A stretch of DNA of 55,274 nt from Paracoccaceae bacterium (lineage in GTDB: Bacteria; Pseudomonadota; Alphaproteobacteria; Rhodobacterales; Rhodobacteraceae): NCBI GenBank assembly GCA_020832705.1, contig JAFIEE010000004.1, positions 1 through 55,274 of the forward strand, written 5' to 3'. The notes beneath the pieces were generated by a model. It searched no databases. It worked only from the letters and a program-made list of their open reading frames with translations, and had not been told where the DNA came from. A program made the position numbers and the translations under genes. Every line of letters begins with the position of its first letter. Positions within the stretch are counted from its first letter, which is position 1. Of the stretch, positions 26,006 through 34,365 are shown piece by piece.

Positions 26006-26929
26006 TCACACCGGCGCCGAGGCGCGGAAGAACTCGGGCGCGGCGCCGACCTGCGTCATCATCCAGTCGATGAAGCGCTTGGTGTTCACATTGACCGAAA
26101 TGATCGTGGGCCAGACCACATAGAAAGCCGCGCCCGTGGGCACGCGCATGTCCAGCGGGCGCACCAGCCGCCCCTGCCGCACCGCGCGTTCCAGGATGCC
26201 AAGCTGCCCCACCGCCAGGCCAAAGCCGTTTTCCGCCGCCGCATAGGTCAGCAGCGAGGTGTCGAATTCCGTGCCGCGCTGGTGGTCCAGTTCCACCCCG
26301 ACCGCCTGCGCCCAGTATTCCCAGGCCCGGCGCCGGTAACGGGCGTGCAGCAATTCGCCGCGCGCCACATCGCCCGGTTCGTTCAGCGTGCCGAACTGCT
26401 CCAGATACCCGGCGCTGCAGATCACATCGACCTCTTCGTCGAACAGCTTGCGGCAACGCGCATCGCGCCACACCCCCGATCCCAGCTGCACCGCCACATG
26501 CAGATGCGTGCCGCGGAAATCCAGCGGCTCGACCCGTGTGTCAAAGCGCACCCGGATGCCGGGGTGGCGGCGGGTGAAATCCGGCAGGCGCGGCATCAGC
26601 CAGTGCTGGGCGAATGTGGGATGCACCCGCAGGTTGATGGTGCTTTCGGTTTCATGGGTGATCAGGCGCTGGGTCACGCGCTCGATCTCATCGAACAGCC
26701 CGGCGATTTCCGAGCCGAAGGCGCGCCCCACATCGGTCAGCTTGGCCGAGCGGGTGCCGCGTTCGAACAGCGACACATTGAGGTAATTTTCCAGCGTGGT
26801 AATCTGGCGGCTGATGGCCACCTGCGTCACGCCCAGCTCGCGCGCGGCGGCGGTAAATGTCTTGTGCCGCGAGGCGACCGCAAAGGCCCGCAGCGGATTG
26901 AGAGGGATGCCCAGGCGGCGCTCTTGCAT
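26006..26929 (-). CDS. LysR-family regulator of the GcvA type
   Basis: 307 aa. The N-terminal helix-turn-helix is PLRAFAVASRHKTFTAAAR with QVAISRQITTLE. The effector domain reads VHPTFAQHWLMPRLPDF, RFDTRVEPLDF, as in GcvA-like proteins. The ATG 26929 puts the helix-turn-helix at the usual distance and has AAGGGAAA upstream. It is divergent from the SDR operon 27059-30538 and lies behind the SDR operon 25897-22817, so it may control both. Confidence 0.92.
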   Translation of the reverse strand: MQERRLGIPLNPLRAFAVASRHKTFTAAARELGVTQVAISRQITTLENYLNVSLFERGTRSAKLTDVGRAFGSEIAGLFDEIERVTQRLITHETESTINLRVHPTFAQHWLMPRLPDFTRRHPGIRVRFDTRVEPLDFRGTHLHVAVQLGSGVWRDARCRKLFDEEVDVICSAGYLEQFGTLNEPGDVARGELLHARYRRRAWEYWAQAVGVELDHQRGTEFDTSLLTYAAAENGFGLAVGQLGILERAVRQGRLVRPLDMRVPTGAAFYVVWPTIISVNVNTKRFIDWMMTQVGAAPEFFRASAPV

Positions 26930-26948
26930 GATCTGAAGTTTCCCTTGG

Positions 26949-26983
26949 CTAACCGGAAGCCTGTCACCATGAGCGTAGGTTAG
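26949..26983. promoter_or_regulatory. Candidate LysR-type operator
   Basis: CTAACC (26949-26954) and GGTTAG (26978-26983) form an inverted repeat in the 129-nt divergent gap between the LysR gene and the SDR gene. LysR regulators usually bind such spaced dyads near the divergent promoters. Short arms make this tentative. Confidence 0.4.
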
Positions 26984-27058
26984 TTTATGCTGCGCGTCAA
27001 ACGCAGAAATGGCAGGCAGGGTGCGGCGCGTCGCGGCCCTGAAAGGCATGGGGACAGC

Positions 27059-27859
27059 ATGGCAGGACGGCTGGACGGCAAGGTCGCAATCATCACCGGG
27101 GCGGGCAGTGTCGGCCCGGGCTGGGGCAATGGCCGCGCGGCGGCGGCGCTCTTTGCGCAGGAGGGGGCGCGGGTGGTGGCCTGCGACATCACCCCCGATG
27201 CCATGGCCGAAACCGAGGCCCTGCTGGCGCAGGCGGGCGGCGACTACATGCTGGCGCGCTGCGATGTGACCGACAGCGGGTCAATTCGCGATCTGGTGGT
27301 GGCGGTGACCGACCGTTTCGGGCGGATTGATGTGCTGGTCAACAATGTCGGCGGCTCGGCCAGGGGCGGCGCGGTGGAACTGTCCGAAGAGGACTGGCTG
27401 CGCCAGCTCAACTATAACCTGACCAGCGTGTTCCTGACCTGCAAGCATGTGCTGCCGGTGATGAAGGCGCAGCGCACGGGGTCGATCGTCAACACGGCCT
27501 CGACCTCGGGGATACGCTGGACGGGGGCGGCGCAGGTGGGCTATGCCGCCTCCAAGGCCGGGGTGATCCAGTTTTCGCGCGTGACCGCGGTGGAATACGC
27601 CCCCTGGAATGTGCGGGTGAACACGGTGGTTCCGGGACAGATGCATACACCGATGGTCGAAGCGCGGCTGGCCCATCAGCGTGAGGGCGGCGACGTGGAG
27701 GCGCTGCTGAAGAAACGCCAGAGCCGCATTCCCCTGCCCTTCATGGGCGACGGGCGCGACACCGCGCAGGCGGCGCTGTTCCTCGCCTCGGATGAGGCGC
27801 GGTTTGTCACCGGGACAGAGCTGCGCGTTGATGGCGGGATGTCGGCGCGCTGTGACTGA
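27059..27859 (+). CDS. Short-chain dehydrogenase/reductase with extended glycine loop
   Basis: 266 aa. The dinucleotide loop is IITGAGSVGPGWGNGRA, followed by VNNVGG, the Tyr-Lys pair YAASK and GTELRVDGGMSA at the C-terminus. It starts the operon with the AbrB-like membrane protein, the hydroxyacid dehydrogenase and the CMD-family gene; its last 8 nt overlap the GTG of the membrane protein gene. Likely oxidises a secondary alcohol in the pathway. Confidence 0.9.
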   Translation: MAGRLDGKVAIITGAGSVGPGWGNGRAAAALFAQEGARVVACDITPDAMAETEALLAQAGGDYMLARCDVTDSGSIRDLVVAVTDRFGRIDVLVNNVGGSARGGAVELSEEDWLRQLNYNLTSVFLTCKHVLPVMKAQRTGSIVNTASTSGIRWTGAAQVGYAASKAGVIQFSRVTAVEYAPWNVRVNTVVPGQMHTPMVEARLAHQREGGDVEALLKKRQSRIPLPFMGDGRDTAQAALFLASDEARFVTGTELRVDGGMSARCD

Positions 27860-28967
27860 CGAACGACCCGCCCCCCCCGCCGAGGCCGACCCGCCGCTGG
27901 CGCAGGTGCTGCTGCGGCTCTTGCCGCTGTTGCTGGCCGCCGCCGGCGCGGGCTGGGTGTTCGAACGGCTGGGCGTGCCGCTGCCGTGGATGATCGGCCC
28001 GCTGGTGCTGACGGCGGTGCTGTCCATCACCGGCGTGATCCGCCCGCATGTGCCCAACCGCATCCGCGCGGGCGGGCAGATCGTGGTGGCCTGTCAGGTC
28101 GGTCTGGCCTTCAGCCCCGAGGCGCTCGCCCAGATGGTCGCGCTTGGCCCCTATCTGGTGGGGACCACGCTGCTGACCCTGGCCAGTGTCGGCGCCACGG
28201 CGGTGATCATGGCGCGGCTGACCGGGCAGGGGCTGGCGCAATGGTTTCTGGGCATGGTCCCCACCAGCCCGGTCGAGGCCGCGACCATCGCCCTGAAATC
28301 GAACATAGCGCCGATGCAGGTGGTGCTGGCGCAATCGCTGCGGCTGGCGGCGGTGGTGGTGGTGGTGCCGGTGGCGATTTATACGATCGAGGGCTGGCCC
28401 ACAGGCAATGGCCGCGCGGGCATGGACCTGGCCGCCGCCTTCGACCCGCTGGACGTTCTGGTGCTGGCCGCGCTGGGGCTGGGCGCGGCGGGGCTGATGC
28501 GGCTCACGCGGCTGTCCAACCCCAATTTCCTGGGCCCGCTGGCGGTGACGGCGGTGCTGGCGGGGCTGGGGCTGGGGGTCACACCGTTTCCGGACCTGGT
28601 CTTTGCGCTGGCGCAGATCGTGCTGGGGACCTGGCTGGGGGCGACGTTCAAACCGGATTTCCTGCGCTCGGGCGTGCGCGATCTGGTGGCGACCCTGGGG
28701 GCGACCTTGCTGCTGCTGGCGCTGTGTTCGCTGGCAGCGGCGGGGCTGGCGCATCTGGCCGGGCACAACTGGCGCGAATTCGTGCTGGGCGCGGCGCCGG
28801 GCGGGGTGGCCGAAATGGCGCTGACGGCGAAATACCTGGGCCAGGATGTGGCGCTGATCGCGGCCTTTCACGTCACCCGCATCTTCATCCTGATGCCGAA
28901 CATCCCGTGGATCGTCGCGCTGATCCACCGCTACGAAACCCGGCGCCACGGCGCGCCGCCGCACTGA
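27852..28967 (+). CDS. AbrB-family integral membrane protein
   Basis: 371 aa, about ten hydrophobic helices in two halves, each with the AbrB duplication pattern (PLPWMIGPLVLTAVL; NPNFLGPLAVTAVL). The first half has GQIVVACQVGL and the second QIVLGTWLGATFKPDFL. The family is often mislabelled as ammonia monooxygenase or regulator; its function is unknown. The GTG start at 27852 overlaps the SDR gene by 8 nt. Placement inside a catabolic operon suggests transport or efflux of a pathway compound. Confidence 0.85.
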   Translation: MTDERPAPPAEADPPLAQVLLRLLPLLLAAAGAGWVFERLGVPLPWMIGPLVLTAVLSITGVIRPHVPNRIRAGGQIVVACQVGLAFSPEALAQMVALGPYLVGTTLLTLASVGATAVIMARLTGQGLAQWFLGMVPTSPVEAATIALKSNIAPMQVVLAQSLRLAAVVVVVPVAIYTIEGWPTGNGRAGMDLAAAFDPLDVLVLAALGLGAAGLMRLTRLSNPNFLGPLAVTAVLAGLGLGVTPFPDLVFALAQIVLGTWLGATFKPDFLRSGVRDLVATLGATLLLLALCSLAAAGLAHLAGHNWREFVLGAAPGGVAEMALTAKYLGQDVALIAAFHVTRIFILMPNIPWIVALIHRYETRRHGAPPH

Positions 28968-28981
28968 TCCAGGAGGACATG

Positions 28982-29983
28982 ATGACCACCCCCCGAACCC
29001 CGCCCACCGACCGCCCCGCGCGGATTGCGGTGCTGGATGACTACATGGCCGCCGCCGAAGGGCTGGCCGACTGGTCCCGCCTGCAGGACCGGGCCGAGGT
29101 CACCTTTCTGACCGAACCCTTCCGCGACAGCGCCCATGCGATCGAAGCGTTGCAGCCCTATGACGCCATCTGCCTGCTGCGCGAACGCACCCCCTTCCCG
29201 GCCCAGGTGCTGCACGCCCTGCCCAACCTGCGCGCCATCGCCGCCACCGGCAAGCGCAACCGCACCCTGGACGATGCCACCGCCCGCGATCTGGGGATCG
29301 TGGTCATGAGCACCACCGGCAGCGGCAACGGCATCTATGCCACCGCGGAACTGGCCTGGGGGCTGATCATCGCGCTGCTGCGCCATATTCCGGCCGAAAG
29401 CGCGGCCATGCGTGACGGTGCGTGGCAGACCCGGCTGGGCCATGCGCTTCATGGCCGGACGCTGGGGCTGGTGGGCCTGGGCAAGCTGGGCGCGCAGATG
29501 GCGGGCGTGGCCCGTGCCTTTGGCATGAAGGTTATCGCATGGAGCCCCAACCTGACCCCCGAACGTGCGGCCGCGGGCGGGGCCGAGTATGCCGACAAGG
29601 AAACGCTGCTGCGCGAAAGCGATGTGGTCTCGCTGCATCTGGTACTGGGCGAGAGCACGCGCGGGATCATCGGCGCGCAGGATCTGGCGCTTATGCGGCG
29701 CGATGCGATCCTGATCAACACCGCGCGCGGCCCGCTGGTGGATGAAGCCGCGTTGATCGCCGCGCTGCAGGACGGCACCATCGCCGGTGCCGGGTTGGAT
29801 GTGTTCCACGCCGAACCGCTGCCCGCCGATCACCCCCTGCGCCGCCTGCCCAATGCGCTGCTGACCCCGCATCTGGGCTATACCGTGCGCGAAACGCTGG
29901 AAAACTTCTATGGCCAGACGGTCGAGAATCTGGACGCCTGGCTCAATGGCGCGCCGATCCGGCTGTACGGGCAGGAGGGCTGA
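28982..29983 (+). CDS. D-2-hydroxyacid dehydrogenase family protein
   Basis: 333 aa, NAD-dependent oxidation of a 2-hydroxyacid or reduction of a 2-ketoacid. The Rossmann loop is GLVGLGKLGAQMA; the catalytic Arg, Glu and His are in NTARGPLVDEAAL, GLDVFHAEPLP and TPHLGYT. The second of two adjacent ATGs is chosen because AGGAGG lies five bases before it. It follows the membrane protein by 14 nt and the CMD-family gene by 3 nt. Confidence 0.92.
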   Translation: MTTPRTPPTDRPARIAVLDDYMAAAEGLADWSRLQDRAEVTFLTEPFRDSAHAIEALQPYDAICLLRERTPFPAQVLHALPNLRAIAATGKRNRTLDDATARDLGIVVMSTTGSGNGIYATAELAWGLIIALLRHIPAESAAMRDGAWQTRLGHALHGRTLGLVGLGKLGAQMAGVARAFGMKVIAWSPNLTPERAAAGGAEYADKETLLRESDVVSLHLVLGESTRGIIGAQDLALMRRDAILINTARGPLVDEAALIAALQDGTIAGAGLDVFHAEPLPADHPLRRLPNALLTPHLGYTVRETLENFYGQTVENLDAWLNGAPIRLYGQEG

Positions 29984-29986
29984 GCG

Positions 29987-30538
29987 ATGGCACGTCTGGC
30001 CCCCCCCGCCCCCGAAACCATGACCGAAGATCAGCGCCGGGTGCATGATCTGATCGCCAGCGGCCCGCGCGGACAGGTGCGCGGCCCGCTGGCCATCTGG
30101 CTGCACCGCCCCGATCTGGCCGAACGCGCGCAGGCGCTTGGTGCCTATTGCCGCTATGGCTCGTCGCTCTCGCCCCGGCTGTCGGAACTGGCGATCCTGA
30201 CAATGGCGCGGCTGTGGTCGGCGGAATACGAATGGTGGGCGCACAAACCCCCAGCACAGGCGGCGGGGCTGGCGCCCGGGATCATCGAAGCCCTGCGCAC
30301 CGGCGCCACCCCTGATTTCGGCACCGATGCCGAGGCATCCGTGGTGCACCGGGTGGTGGTGGAGCTGACGGAGCGCCGCACGCTGACCCAGCCGCTTTAT
30401 GACGAGGCGCTGGCCACGCTGGGCAGCGGACGGCTGGTCGATTTGGTGGGGCTGTGCGGCTATTACACGCTGATCTCCATGACCATCAACGCTTTTGACA
30501 TCGACCTGCCCGAAGGCGCGCAACCCGCGTTGGGCTGA
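29987..30538 (+). CDS. Carboxymuconolactone decarboxylase (CMD) family protein
   Basis: 183 aa, all-alpha fold of the AhpD/CMD superfamily: RGPLAIWLHRPDLAERAQALGAYCRY, then SPRLSELAILTMARLW and EWWAHKPPAQAAGL. The CxxC of peroxidase-type AhpD is absent, so it is not a disulfide peroxidase. It may act on a lactone or ring intermediate. It ends the operon ahead of a strong terminator. Confidence 0.87.
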   Translation: MARLAPPAPETMTEDQRRVHDLIASGPRGQVRGPLAIWLHRPDLAERAQALGAYCRYGSSLSPRLSELAILTMARLWSAEYEWWAHKPPAQAAGLAPGIIEALRTGATPDFGTDAEASVVHRVVVELTERRTLTQPLYDEALATLGSGRLVDLVGLCGYYTLISMTINAFDIDLPEGAQPALG

Positions 30539-30559
30539 TCCGACCTTGCCTGAAACACA

Positions 30560-30595
30560 ACACCCGCGCGGAGCCTGTCCGCGCGGGTGTCTTTT
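30560..30595 (+). terminator. Rho-independent terminator
   Basis: A perfect 13-bp stem (ACACCCGCGCGGA with TCCGCGCGGGTGT), loop GCCTG, then CTTTT. It is 21 nt after the CMD-family stop. On the other strand the hairpin runs into TTGTGTTT and may also act on the facing tctC message. Confidence 0.9.
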
Positions 30596-30602
30596 CGTGC
30601 TG

Positions 30603-30629
30603 CCATGGCGCCCGCAAGGGGCGCCATGG
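30603..30629. terminator. Second hairpin between convergent operons
   Basis: CCATGGCGCCC pairs with GGGCGCCATGG (11 bp) around GCAAG, 18 nt from the stop of the leftward tctC gene. There is no T-run directly after it, so it probably works together with the hairpin at 30560-30590 or protects the tctC 3' end. Confidence 0.6.
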
Positions 30630-30646
30630 CGGGCATCACAGGGCGG

Positions 30647-31597
30647 TCAGTTGGCCTCGATCCCGCGCTGTTCGGCCAGATCACGCCACAGTTGCATCTC
30701 TTCGAGGTACTGCGCGGCGAATTCCTCAGGGGAAGACTCGCCGCCGACGATGAAGTTGTTTTCCAGAAGCGCCTGGAACCCGTCGCTCTGCATCGCGGTG
30801 CTTACATCTGCGTCGATGCGCGCGACCAGATCAGGGTCCATGCCGCCGGGGCCGAACATGCCCAGCCAGGCGTTGATGTTGATCCCTTCGATGCCCAGCT
30901 CGCCGCTGGCTTCCAGATCGGGCAGCAGCGCGTCACGCTGCGGCCCCAGCACGCCAAGCGCCTTGACCTGCTCGTTGCGCACATAGGGGATCACGCTGGC
31001 GGTGTTGCTGACATAGATATCGGCATGCCCGCCCATCAGGTTTGTGTTGGCGTCCCCCCCGCCCGAGAAGTGGATGATGTCACCCTCGACCCCGGCCTGC
31101 TGCAGGAACAGCTCGGCCGCGAAATGGCTGGAGCTGCCGACGCCTGCGGTGGCAAAGAACTTGGGGCTGGCGGCGGCTTCTTCCAGGAATTCGGACATGG
31201 TGTCGGATTCAACGCCCGATCCGGCCACCATGACATAGGCGCTCTGCCCCAGCAGCTTGATCGGCGTCACGTCGGTTTCGGCGTCAAAGGGCAGCGACTG
31301 GATCGCGGGCGCGGTCGATGCGGCGGCGGTGTTGACCAGCAGCGTGCGGCCATCGGGGTCCGCCTGCGACAGCGCGGTGGTGCCCACCATGGACCCGGCG
31401 CCGGGGCGGTTTTCAACGATCACCGACACGCCCCAGATCTCTGCCAGGTCCACCGCAAGCTGGCGCGAAACCAGATCGGTGGAGCCGCCGGGGCTGTAGG
31501 GCACGATGATGGTCACATTGCCGGACGGGAAATCGCTGGCATGGGCGATACCTGCGGACAGGATCAGCGCCATGGCCGTTGTTGCCGGAAGTCTCAT
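30647..31597 (-). CDS. tctC: TTT-system periplasmic solute-binding protein (TctC/Bug family), second set
   Basis: 316 aa. Signal peptide MRLPATTAMALILSAGIAHA, then VTIIVPYSPGGSTDLVSRQ and ENRPGAGSMVGT, the Bug signature. A GGAGATGAC site precedes ATG 31597. It lies 180 nt after tctA of the same set, so this set runs B-A-C rather than C-B-A. It is related to the receptor at 13267 but clearly distinct. Confidence 0.93.
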   Translation of the reverse strand: MRLPATTAMALILSAGIAHASDFPSGNVTIIVPYSPGGSTDLVSRQLAVDLAEIWGVSVIVENRPGAGSMVGTTALSQADPDGRTLLVNTAAASTAPAIQSLPFDAETDVTPIKLLGQSAYVMVAGSGVESDTMSEFLEEAAASPKFFATAGVGSSSHFAAELFLQQAGVEGDIIHFSGGGDANTNLMGGHADIYVSNTASVIPYVRNEQVKALGVLGPQRDALLPDLEASGELGIEGININAWLGMFGPGGMDPDLVARIDADVSTAMQSDGFQALLENNFIVGGESSPEEFAAQYLEEMQLWRDLAEQRGIEAN

Positions 31598-31777
31598 GTC
31601 ATCTCCTCCTTGGTTTTTCTCATGCGACGGGCCGCGCCAGATGGGCGGGCATCGCGGTCAAGGGCACCGAAGCGGCACCCTTTTCGCAACCGGGACCAGA
31701 CTGGCCCGGGCCTTGCCGGAACGCGCGCGCCACTGGCGCCCGTCCCGGAATTTCGACTCTGGCCCGGCGCGGCGCGC

Positions 31778-33292
31778 TCATTGGTCCAGCAGCCCTGACT
31801 TGTCGCGGGCGCGGCGGCGCAACCCGGCCCAGATGCTCCAGACCACCACGGCCACGGTCAGCGCCAGCACGGTGGCGGTAAAGGGGCGCTCCAGGAAATA
31901 CATCGCATCGCCGCGGGCCATGATCATTGCCCGGCGGAAATGGGTCTCCACCAGCGGGCCCAGCACAAAGCCCAGCAGCAGCGGCGCGGGCGGCAGCGAA
32001 AACACCCGCATGGCATAGCCCAGCATCCCGAAGCCCAGCACCGTGAACACGTCAAAGGGGCTGTAGCGCACCGAATAGGCGCCGATGCAGATGAACATCA
32101 GGATGGCGGGATACATCATCCGGTAGGGCACCATCAGCAGCCGCACCCACAGCCCGATCAGCGGAACATTCAGGATCAGCAGCAACAGGTTGCCGATCCA
32201 GAAGCTCATCACCAGCCCCCAGAACAGGCCGGGCTGTTCGGAGATCAGGTTCGGCCCCGGGTTGATCCCGTGGATCATCAGCGCGCCCAGCATCAGCGCC
32301 ATGGTGGGGCTGCCGGGGATGCCCAGCGACAGGGTGGGAATGAACGCGGTCTGATCGGCGGCATTATTGGCCGATTCCGGCCCCACCACGCCCTCGATCG
32401 CGCCCTTGCCGAAGCGTTCGGGCGTGCGCGACATGCGGTGTTCCACCGCATAGGACATGAAGGCCGCCAGCGACGGCCCCGTGCCCGGCATGGCGCCAAA
32501 GAACGAGCCGATCCCCGCACCGCGAAACAGCGGCACCCAGGAGCGGCGCACATCGTCGCGGGTGGGTTTCATTGCCGCCCAGGTGGCGCTCTTGGGGTCC
32601 ACATCGCCCGGGTGGATGCGCCGCACCGAAGCGACGATCTCGGACACGCCGAACAGGCCCATGGCCAGCGCGACAATGCTCAGCCCGTCCATCAGCTCCA
32701 GATTGCCGAAGGTGAAGCGCTGCGCCCCGCTTTGCGAATCCATCCCGACCGTGGCCAGCAACAGACCCAGCACCACCATCGCCAGCCCCTTGATGGCCGA
32801 CCCGTTGGTGATGGTCGCCGCCGCCACCAGCCCCAGCAGCATCAGCGCGAAATATTCCGCCGAAGAAATATAGATGGCGTATTTCGCAATCACCGGCGAA
32901 AACGAGGTCAGCACCACGATCCCGATGGACGCCCCGCCGAAAGAGGCCAGGGTCGTCATCAGAAGCGCCACCCCGCCGCGCCCCTGCCGGGCCATCGGAT
33001 AGCCGTCCAGACAGGTCACCGCGCTGGAGGGCGAGCCGGGAATGTTGAGCAGGATCGACGCCGTGGAGCCGCCATAGGTGGTGCCGTACCAGATGCCCGC
33101 CAGCATGATCAGCGCCGCCGTGGGCTCCAGGTGAAAGGTGATCGGAAACAGCATCGAGATCGCGGCCAGCACGCCGATGCCGGGGATCACCCCGATGATG
33201 GTGCCCAGAAACACCCCAAGGAAGCAATACAACAGGTTATAGGGCGACAGCGCCGTGCCCAGCCCCAGCGCCAGATTGGCAAAGATGTCCAT
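31778..33292 (-). CDS. tctA: TTT-system large membrane subunit TctA, second set
   Basis: 504 aa, about twelve helices, with GTIIGVIPGIGVLAAISMLFP, WYGTTYGGSTASILLNIPG and GPESANNAADQTAFIPTLSLG. The ATG at 33292 shares its A with the tctB stop. Together with 30647-31597 and 33292-33744 it forms a full second carboxylate importer. Confidence 0.95.
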   Translation of the reverse strand: MDIFANLALGLGTALSPYNLLYCFLGVFLGTIIGVIPGIGVLAAISMLFPITFHLEPTAALIMLAGIWYGTTYGGSTASILLNIPGSPSSAVTCLDGYPMARQGRGGVALLMTTLASFGGASIGIVVLTSFSPVIAKYAIYISSAEYFALMLLGLVAAATITNGSAIKGLAMVVLGLLLATVGMDSQSGAQRFTFGNLELMDGLSIVALAMGLFGVSEIVASVRRIHPGDVDPKSATWAAMKPTRDDVRRSWVPLFRGAGIGSFFGAMPGTGPSLAAFMSYAVEHRMSRTPERFGKGAIEGVVGPESANNAADQTAFIPTLSLGIPGSPTMALMLGALMIHGINPGPNLISEQPGLFWGLVMSFWIGNLLLLILNVPLIGLWVRLLMVPYRMMYPAILMFICIGAYSVRYSPFDVFTVLGFGMLGYAMRVFSLPPAPLLLGFVLGPLVETHFRRAMIMARGDAMYFLERPFTATVLALTVAVVVWSIWAGLRRRARDKSGLLDQ

Positions 33293-33744
33293 CACGGTTT
33301 CCAGCTGAGCAGAGGAATGGACAGCCCGATTCCGAAGACGAATATCCCCCAGGCGGCCGCGCACAGCACCAGCCCCGACAAGAGGATGCGCAGCGGGCGG
33401 AATTCCTTTTCGGCCAGCGAGGCCACAGTGGTGCTGGCCAGCACCGCGGGCAACAGGCCGAAGGGCTGGATCATCAGGCCAAAGACCGCGATGGAGCCGA
33501 AGATGCAGATGGGCGTCAGCACGCGGACCTCGGGCATGATCCCCTTGCGGAACCAGCCGCTGACCATCACCACCAGCCCCAGCCCGGCCAGCATGATGCC
33601 CAGCGCCAGCGGCACCATCCCGGCGCCCATGCGGGTGACCGTGCCGATGCGATAGTTTTCCGAAGCATACCAGGCAGCAGCAAGCCCCAGCAGGAGCAGA
33701 AGCACGCCGGCCACCATGTCGCGATAGTCACGTTTCGTCACCAT
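33292..33744 (-). CDS. tctB: TTT-system small membrane subunit TctB, second set
   Basis: 150 aa, four predicted helices; TRMGAGMVPLALGIMLAGLG is the family signature. ATG 33744 is preferred to upstream ATGs because AAGGGGGGG sits just before it and the first helix then starts at the normal place. It is the first gene of the minus operon and is divergent from the thioesterase gene. Confidence 0.88.
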   Translation of the reverse strand: MVTKRDYRDMVAGVLLLLLGLAAAWYASENYRIGTVTRMGAGMVPLALGIMLAGLGLVVMVSGWFRKGIMPEVRVLTPICIFGSIAVFGLMIQPFGLLPAVLASTTVASLAEKEFRPLRILLSGLVLCAAAWGIFVFGIGLSIPLLSWKP

Positions 33745-33913
33745 TCGCCCCCCCTTCGAACCGTACCAAGGCATCGCTCCGACAATCGCGATACTCATGT
33801 CTGCCGGGCCAAGTATCAACTTGCGATGCTGCATGCTATGCTGACAAAAGATCAGTCTTGCGCGTCCGGACAGCCCACTTGCGCCCCCGCGCATGACGCC
33901 GGATAAAGTTCAC

Positions 33914-34354
33914 ATGGAAACCGCAAAGCCCCCAACCGCCTCTGCCCCCGATGGCTGGACGCACGATCCGATGGATGGATTGCTTCGGCATCTGGGCGGG
34001 CTATGGGTGCGCCCGATCGAAGGGGAAACCGGCGGCCAGACCGAATTCGGCTTTCTCGCCACGGAGATCCACGCCAACCGCAACGGCGTGGTGCATGGCG
34101 GGATGCTGATGACCTTCATCGACCGCGCCTTTGGCCAGACCGCGCGCGACGCCGGGCAGGCGCTGCGCGGGGCCACGATCAACCTTAATGTCAGCTTTCT
34201 TGCGCCAATGCAGCTTGGCAGCTTCGCCACCCTGCGTCCGCAGGTTTCCCGCGTGACCGGGCGCATGGCCTTTGTTGAAGGCACCGTCCTGTGCGACGGC
34301 ACCGCGCTGGCCACCGCGCAGGGCGTGTGGCGGATCAGCCGCAGCAGCGGCTGA
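33914..34354 (+). CDS. Hotdog-fold PaaI-type thioesterase
   Basis: 146 aa from ATG 33914 (ATG 33893 has no ribosome site). The motif NRNGVVHGGMLMTFIDRAFG is the PaaI/YdiI active-site stretch; ATINLNVSFLAPMQLG follows. It probably releases CoA from dead-end acyl-CoA esters of the pathway. It is a single gene converging on the synthetase gene, 11 nt apart. Confidence 0.9.
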   Translation: METAKPPTASAPDGWTHDPMDGLLRHLGGLWVRPIEGETGGQTEFGFLATEIHANRNGVVHGGMLMTFIDRAFGQTARDAGQALRGATINLNVSFLAPMQLGSFATLRPQVSRVTGRMAFVEGTVLCDGTALATAQGVWRISRSSG

Positions 34355-34365
34355 TCCGCGCGCGT

